9,407 bases of DNA from an uncultured Pseudorhodobacter sp. (lineage in GTDB: Bacteria > Pseudomonadota > Alphaproteobacteria > Rhodobacterales > Rhodobacteraceae). The stretch lies in assembly GCA_945952425.1 (NCBI GenBank), contig CAMFIX010000081.1, forward strand, positions 1 through 9,407. The letters run 5' to 3'. The position numbers and the translations under genes were made by a program. Each line of letters opens with the position of its first letter. Within the stretch, counting starts at the first letter, position 1. A model generated the notes under the pieces. It was not told the DNA's origin, made no database searches, and was given only the letters and a program-made list of their open reading frames with translations. Below are positions 6,502 to 9,407 of the stretch, in pieces.

Positions 6502-7349
6502 CGCGGCAGACCAAGGGCATGGCGCTGATGGTGGCGACCGTCTTCTGCTTTGCGGTGCAGGACGGGTTCTCGCGGAAACTGGCGGGGGATTACAACACCT
6601 TCATGGTGGTCATGGTCCGCTACTGGGTCTTTGCCGCCTTCGTCACCGCCCTGGCGCTGCGCCGCCCCGAGGGCTGGGCCGCCGTCCGCACCCGCCGCCT
6701 GCCCGCCCATTTCCTGCGCGGCATGATCCTGGTTCTGGAGATCTGCGGCATGGTCTATGGCTATACCAAGATCGGCCTGATCCAGTGCCTGGCGATCTTC
6801 GCCGTCTCGCCGCTGATCGTCGTGGCCTTGTCCGGCCCGATCCTGGGAGAGCGGCTGACCACAAGGGCGAAGCTTGCCGTTGCCCTCGGCTGTCTTGGCG
6901 TGCTGGTGATCCTGAAGCCCGGCGCGGGGGTCTTCAGCTGGTATGCGGTGCTGCCCCTGGCCTCGGCGGCGCTTTTCGCGCTTTACGCGGTGCTGACCCG
7001 CCTGACTGCGCGGGAGGAGCCCTTCTTCCCGGCCTTCTTCTGGCCGCCGATCTTCGGCGCGGTGCTCGCCACCGCGCTCGGCCTGCCGCATTGGCAGGGC
7101 CTGGCGCCGCAGGACTGGGGCTGGATGGCGCTTTATGCGGGCTTTTCGGTCCTGGCCAACTGGCTGATGCAAAAGACCTATCAAACGGTCGAGGCCGCCA
7201 GCGTGCAGCCCTTCTCCTATCTGCATATCGTCTTCGTCTCGGTCATCGGTGTGGGCTTTTTCGGCGAGGTGCTTCTGCCGCAGGTCGTGGTGGGCACGGC
7301 CATCGTCGTGGCGGCGGGGCTTTACACCCTGATGCAGGCCCGGCGATGA
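6498..7349 (+). CDS. EamA/DMT-superfamily transporter (first of tandem pair)
   Basis: A 283-residue inner-membrane protein with about ten predicted helices in two repeated EamA halves of five. Visible elements are VFCFAVQDGFSRKLAG near the N-terminus, KIGLIQCLAIFAVSPLIVVALSGPILGE at about 91-118 (the end of the first EamA domain) and VQPFSYLHIVFVSVIGVGFFGE near 236-256 (the matching element of the second). Family members export or import metabolites such as amino acids, nucleosides or drugs by drug/metabolite-type exchange; the substrate here cannot be told. The start overlaps the mnmD stop by four bases and has only a weak upstream GGGCGGA, which suggests translational coupling. Its own stop overlaps the next EamA start in the same way. 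It is clearly paralogous to that gene, so the pair arose by duplication. Confidence 0.9.
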   Translation: MTRQTKGMALMVATVFCFAVQDGFSRKLAGDYNTFMVVMVRYWVFAAFVTALALRRPEGWAAVRTRRLPAHFLRGMILVLEICGMVYGYTKIGLIQCLAIFAVSPLIVVALSGPILGERLTTRAKLAVALGCLGVLVILKPGAGVFSWYAVLPLASAALFALYAVLTRLTAREEPFFPAFFWPPIFGAVLATALGLPHWQGLAPQDWGWMALYAGFSVLANWLMQKTYQTVEAASVQPFSYLHIVFVSVIGVGFFGEVLLPQVVVGTAIVVAAGLYTLMQARR

Positions 7350-8206
7350 GCACCAACCGCGGCATCGCGATGATTGTGGCGACCACTGTCATCTTTGCCC
7401 TGCAGGACGGGATCACCCGCCATCTGACCACGCATTACCCGGTGCAGCAGGTGGTGATGTTCCGCTTCTGGTTCATCGCGGCGCTGGTCGTCGCGATGGC
7501 CCTGCGCCAGGGCCGCCTGCGCGCCATGTTCGCCACGCGGCACAAGCCCCTGCACATCGGCCGCGGTCTGCTTCTGGTCACGCAGATCTCGATGGCTGGC
7601 CTCGCCTTCGCCAAGATCGGCCTGATCGAGAGCCATGCCCTGCTGACCGCCTATCCCTTGTGGGTCGCGGCACTCTCCGGCCCGATCCTGGGCGAGAAGG
7701 TGGGATGGCGCCGCTGGGCCGCGATCGGCGTGGGCTTTGCGGGCATCCTCGTGATGCTGCGGCCGGGCGTGTCGATCCTGTCGTTCTGGAGCGTGATGCC
7801 GCTGGGAGCCTCGATGCTCTTCGCGCTTTACGCCCTGCTGACCCGCCGCGTCGCCCGCCACGACAGCGCCGAGGTCAGCTTCTTCTGGACCGGCCTCGTG
7901 GGAGCCGTCGCGATGAGCTTTCTCGGCCTGCCGTTGTTTCAGAATTTCACGCTGCAGGACTGGGGCTTCATGGGCCTGTTATGCCTGATGTCGGCGGCGG
8001 GGCATTGGTGCCTGATCCGCGCCTATGACCTGGCCCAAGCCGCGGCGGTGCAGCCCTTCGCCTACCTGCCGCTGGCCCGCATCGCGCTTCCGGGCGCGGC
8101 CTTCTATGGCGAGACGCTGCGCGGGGCGGTCGTCCTGGGCTCTGGCCTGGTGGTCGCGGCGGGGCTCTTCACGCTCTGGCGGCAAAGGGTGACGGGACGC
8201 GGATAG
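7346..8206 (+). CDS. EamA/DMT-superfamily transporter (second of tandem pair)
   Basis: A 286-residue paralogue of the preceding gene, alignable from end to end by eye. Shared blocks include VAT…FA(V/L)QDG near residue 20, KIGLI with (V/A)ALSGPILGE at 90-117, PLxxxxxLFALYA(V/L)LTR around 152-167, QDWG(W/F)M at about 204-209 and VQPF(S/A)YL at 235-241. It should have about ten membrane helices in two EamA halves and act in the inner membrane on an unknown small metabolite. The two proteins differ strongly in the helix following GLP and in the last two helices, so they are not a recent copy. The start ATG 7346 overlaps the stop of the first gene (ATGA). The pair may act independently or as a heterodimer; the sequence does not decide. 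mbfA follows with its own regulatory site, so the transcript probably ends near 8206. Confidence 0.9.
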   Translation: MSTNRGIAMIVATTVIFALQDGITRHLTTHYPVQQVVMFRFWFIAALVVAMALRQGRLRAMFATRHKPLHIGRGLLLVTQISMAGLAFAKIGLIESHALLTAYPLWVAALSGPILGEKVGWRRWAAIGVGFAGILVMLRPGVSILSFWSVMPLGASMLFALYALLTRRVARHDSAEVSFFWTGLVGAVAMSFLGLPLFQNFTLQDWGFMGLLCLMSAAGHWCLIRAYDLAQAAAVQPFAYLPLARIALPGAAFYGETLRGAVVLGSGLVVAAGLFTLWRQRVTGRG

Positions 8207-8209
8207 GGC

Positions 8210-8237
8210 TTGCACGCGCGACAGGATCGGCTAGTTT
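8210..8237 (+). promoter_or_regulatory. Candidate mbfA promoter
   Basis: TTGCAC (8210-8215) and TAGTTT (8232-8237) lie 16 bp apart in the 56-bp gap before mbfA. The -35 is good (five of six); the -10 matches only three of six, as often seen at regulated promoters. The putative operator at 8235-8251 covers the -10 and the expected start site, a position suited to repression. Confidence 0.4.
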
Positions 8238-8251
8238 AGAACCATTCCAAA
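8235..8251. promoter_or_regulatory. Iron control element (ICE/Irr box) operator of mbfA
   Basis: TTTAGAA-CCA-TTCCAAA is an imperfect palindrome. Including flanks (8233-8253) the arms AGTTTAGAA and TTCCAAACT pair at eight of nine positions. It matches the consensus of the alphaproteobacterial Irr box (TTTAGAAnnnTTCTAAA). Irr is a haem-sensing Fur-family regulator that represses iron-storage and iron-export genes when iron is low, and mbfA is a known Irr target in Bradyrhizobium and Agrobacterium. The site ends only 11 nt before ATG 8263 and abuts the GAGG ribosome binding site (8254-8257). The motif is seen directly; Irr binding is inferred from motif and gene identity together. Confidence 0.85.
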
Positions 8252-8262
8252 CTGAGGCCCCC

Positions 8263-9240
8263 ATGCTGTCGTCCCTGACAAACCGCCGCCGCTTTGCCGA
8301 CCTTTCGGAACAGGAAATCCTCGCGCTGGCGATTTCCTCCGAGGAAGACGACGCGCGCATCTACCGGACCTATGCCCAGATGCTGCGGGCGGAATATCCC
8401 GCCTCGGCCGAGGTCTTCGACGGCATGGCAGCGGAAGAGGACGGCCACCGCCAGGCGCTGATCGCCGCCCATCGCATCCGCTTCGGCGAGGTCATCCCCC
8501 TGATCCGGCGCGAACATGTGGCGGGGTTCTATGCGCGCCGGCCGATCTGGCTGACGCAGAACCTGAGCCTTGAGGCGATCCGCGCCGAGGCGGCGGGGAT
8601 GGAGGCGCAGGCCGAAAGGTTCTACCTGAAGGCCGCCGAAAGCACGACGGATGCGGCGACGCGCAAGCTGCTGGGCGATCTCGCGGCGGCCGAGGCGGGG
8701 CACGAGGCCTCGGCCCATGGGCTGGAGGCCGCGCATCTGACCGGCGCGGCCAAGGCCGAGGAGGACGAGGGCGCGCGGCGGCAGTTCATCCTGACCTGGG
8801 TGCAGCCGGGGCTGGCGGGGCTGATGGACGGCTCGGTCTCGACGCTGGCGCCGATCTTTGCCACGGCCTTTGCCACGCAGAACAGCCATACGACGCTGTT
8901 GGTCGGCACGGCGGCGGCGGTGGGGGCGGGGATCTCGATGGGCTTCACCGAGGCGGCGCATGACGACGGGGTTCTCTCGGGCCGGGGGAGCCCGTTCAAG
9001 CGCGGCCTGGCCTCGGGGGTGATGACGGCGCTGGGGGGCCTCGGCCATGCGCTGCCCTATCTGATCGGCGAGTTCCGCACGGCGACGGCGCTGGCCATCG
9101 CCATCGTCTTCGTCGAGCTTTGGGCCATCGCCTGGATTCAGAACCGCTATATGGAGACGCCCTTCCTGCGGGCGGCTTTGCAGGTGGTTCTGGGCGGCGC
9201 GCTGGTCTTTGCCTCGGGCGTGCTGATCGGCGGGGGCTGA
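8263..9240 (+). CDS. mbfA: Membrane-bound ferritin MbfA, iron exporter
   Basis: A 325-residue fusion of a cytoplasmic ferritin/rubrerythrin-like (erythrin) domain and a VIT1/CCC1-type membrane domain. MbfA exports ferrous iron and protects against iron and peroxide stress. Residues 15-155 are helical, with two ExxH motifs (E59xxH62 in EEDGH and E144xxH147 in EAGH), plus glutamates at 27/28 and 114/118 that fit a di-iron site. From about residue 178 the membrane part begins: GLAGLMDGSVSTLAPIFA (183-200), GAGISMGFTEAAHDDG (221-236) and further hydrophobic helices to the C-terminus. Such proteins typically have about five helices and dimerise. GAGG (8254-8257), 5 nt before ATG 8263, supports the start. 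The gene stands alone behind an Irr-type operator, so it should be derepressed when iron is plentiful. All expected domains are complete. Confidence 0.94.
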   Translation: MLSSLTNRRRFADLSEQEILALAISSEEDDARIYRTYAQMLRAEYPASAEVFDGMAAEEDGHRQALIAAHRIRFGEVIPLIRREHVAGFYARRPIWLTQNLSLEAIRAEAAGMEAQAERFYLKAAESTTDAATRKLLGDLAAAEAGHEASAHGLEAAHLTGAAKAEEDEGARRQFILTWVQPGLAGLMDGSVSTLAPIFATAFATQNSHTTLLVGTAAAVGAGISMGFTEAAHDDGVLSGRGSPFKRGLASGVMTALGGLGHALPYLIGEFRTATALAIAIVFVELWAIAWIQNRYMETPFLRAALQVVLGGALVFASGVLIGGG

Positions 9241-9266
9241 GGGCGGGCCCTGCCGACTGCCCGCTC
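9241..9266 (+). terminator. Possible hairpin after mbfA
   Basis: GGGCGGGC (9241-9248), directly after the mbfA stop, pairs with GCCCGCTC (9259-9266): eight base pairs, one of them G-U, around a 10-nt loop. No T tract follows, so it is a weak intrinsic terminator at best. The loop side carries the first copy of the terminal repeat. Confidence 0.3.
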
Positions 9267-9402
9267 GGCGCCCGCCTTCCACCGGCGCCCCGCCGACTGC
9301 GCCACTCGCGCACAGGCCCTGCCCCTCCCATCGGCGGGACGACGGCAGGGGGCCGCAGCGCCAGGGTCCAGTCGGCAGGACCACCCCCACAGTCGGCAGG
9401 GC
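9247..9402. repeat. Cluster of short CAGTCGGCAGGGC repeats in both orientations
   Basis: Four near-identical 14-bp units occur here. Two are inverted: 9247-9260 reads GCAGTCGGCAGGGC and 9287-9300 reads GCAGTCGGCGGGGC on the minus strand. Two are direct: 9368-9381 CCAGTCGGCAGGAC and 9389-9402 ACAGTCGGCAGGGC. Two degenerate units may lie between them (9328-9340 CCATCGGCGGGAC and 9339-9351). The direct units are 21 bp apart and the inverted ones 40 bp apart. The first and last copies form a perfect 13-bp inverted repeat (9247-9259 with 9390-9402). The whole 9241-9407 stretch has no convincing gene on either strand. Function is unknown. Confidence 0.7.
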
Positions 9403-9407
9403 GACAT

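Noticed and set aside
6488..7345. Long N-terminal extension of the second EamA protein
   Set aside because: The frame stays open through the first EamA gene only because of GC-rich codon structure. The real start is ATG 7346.
8236..9390. 384-residue minus-strand frame opposite mbfA
   Set aside because: It is a shadow of the complete and conserved mbfA. The 9241-9407 part alone shows no plausible protein, and its repeated CRL residues come from the DNA repeats.
9371..9401. GTCGGCAG units as leftover Nextera Read 1 adapter
   Set aside because: Only eight bases agree with the adapter (TCGTCGGCAGCGTC) and the next bases differ. Four related copies in two orientations argue for genuine sequence.

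Overview
The window is GC-rich, tightly packed bacterial DNA. It looks like a member of the Rhodobacteraceae (Alphaproteobacteria; Rhodobacter/Paracoccus/Gemmobacter-like). The reasons are the gene families present: a DUF6473 protein, a methylsuccinyl-CoA dehydrogenase of the ethylmalonyl-CoA pathway, and MbfA with an Irr-type iron control element. A stem-loop followed by a CCCCGGGAGTATTT-type tail, which I associate with this family, agrees. No phage, plasmid, transposon, CRISPR or defence genes are visible. Bases 1-21 are not genomic: they match the Nextera/Tn5 transposase adapter, so this is probably the raw end of an assembled contig.

Layout. (1) 22-353, minus: 5' part of a DUF6473 gene, cut off by the adapter. 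(2) 539-1414, plus: 3-hydroxybutyryl-CoA dehydrogenase with a plausible promoter of its own. (3) 1404-2171, minus: TauE/SafE-type membrane permease, whose 3' end overlaps hbd by 11 bp. (4) 2280-2810, plus: small exported DUF3859-like protein starting at TTG. (5) 2908-4536, plus: methylsuccinyl-CoA dehydrogenase (mcd). (6) 4537-4590: stem-loop between convergent genes. (7) 4591-5796, minus: FAD-dependent amine oxidoreductase of the DAO fold. It diverges, across 45 bp, from (8) 5842-6501, plus: the tRNA methyltransferase MnmD. (9) 6498-7349 and 7346-8206, plus: two paralogous EamA transporters, joined to mnmD and to each other by ATGA stop/start overlaps. (10) 8263-9240, plus: the iron exporter MbfA, behind an Irr/ICE-like operator. 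(11) 9241-9407: no gene, but a cluster of short repeats reaching almost to the contig edge.

How the genes work together. Hbd and Mcd both act in C4/C5 acyl-CoA metabolism: butyrate or polyhydroxybutyrate turnover, and glyoxylate-shunt-independent acetyl-CoA assimilation. The divergent FAD oxidoreductase/MnmD pair resembles the two halves of bifunctional MnmC, encoded separately. mnmD-eamA-eamA looks like one transcript. mbfA is a stand-alone iron-export gene, probably repressed by Irr when iron is scarce.

Most genes belong to known families. The points most worth checking are the split-MnmC hypothesis, the Irr operator placed against the mbfA ribosome binding site, the coupled EamA pair and the unexplained terminal repeats. 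I did not see a clearly new multi-gene system.
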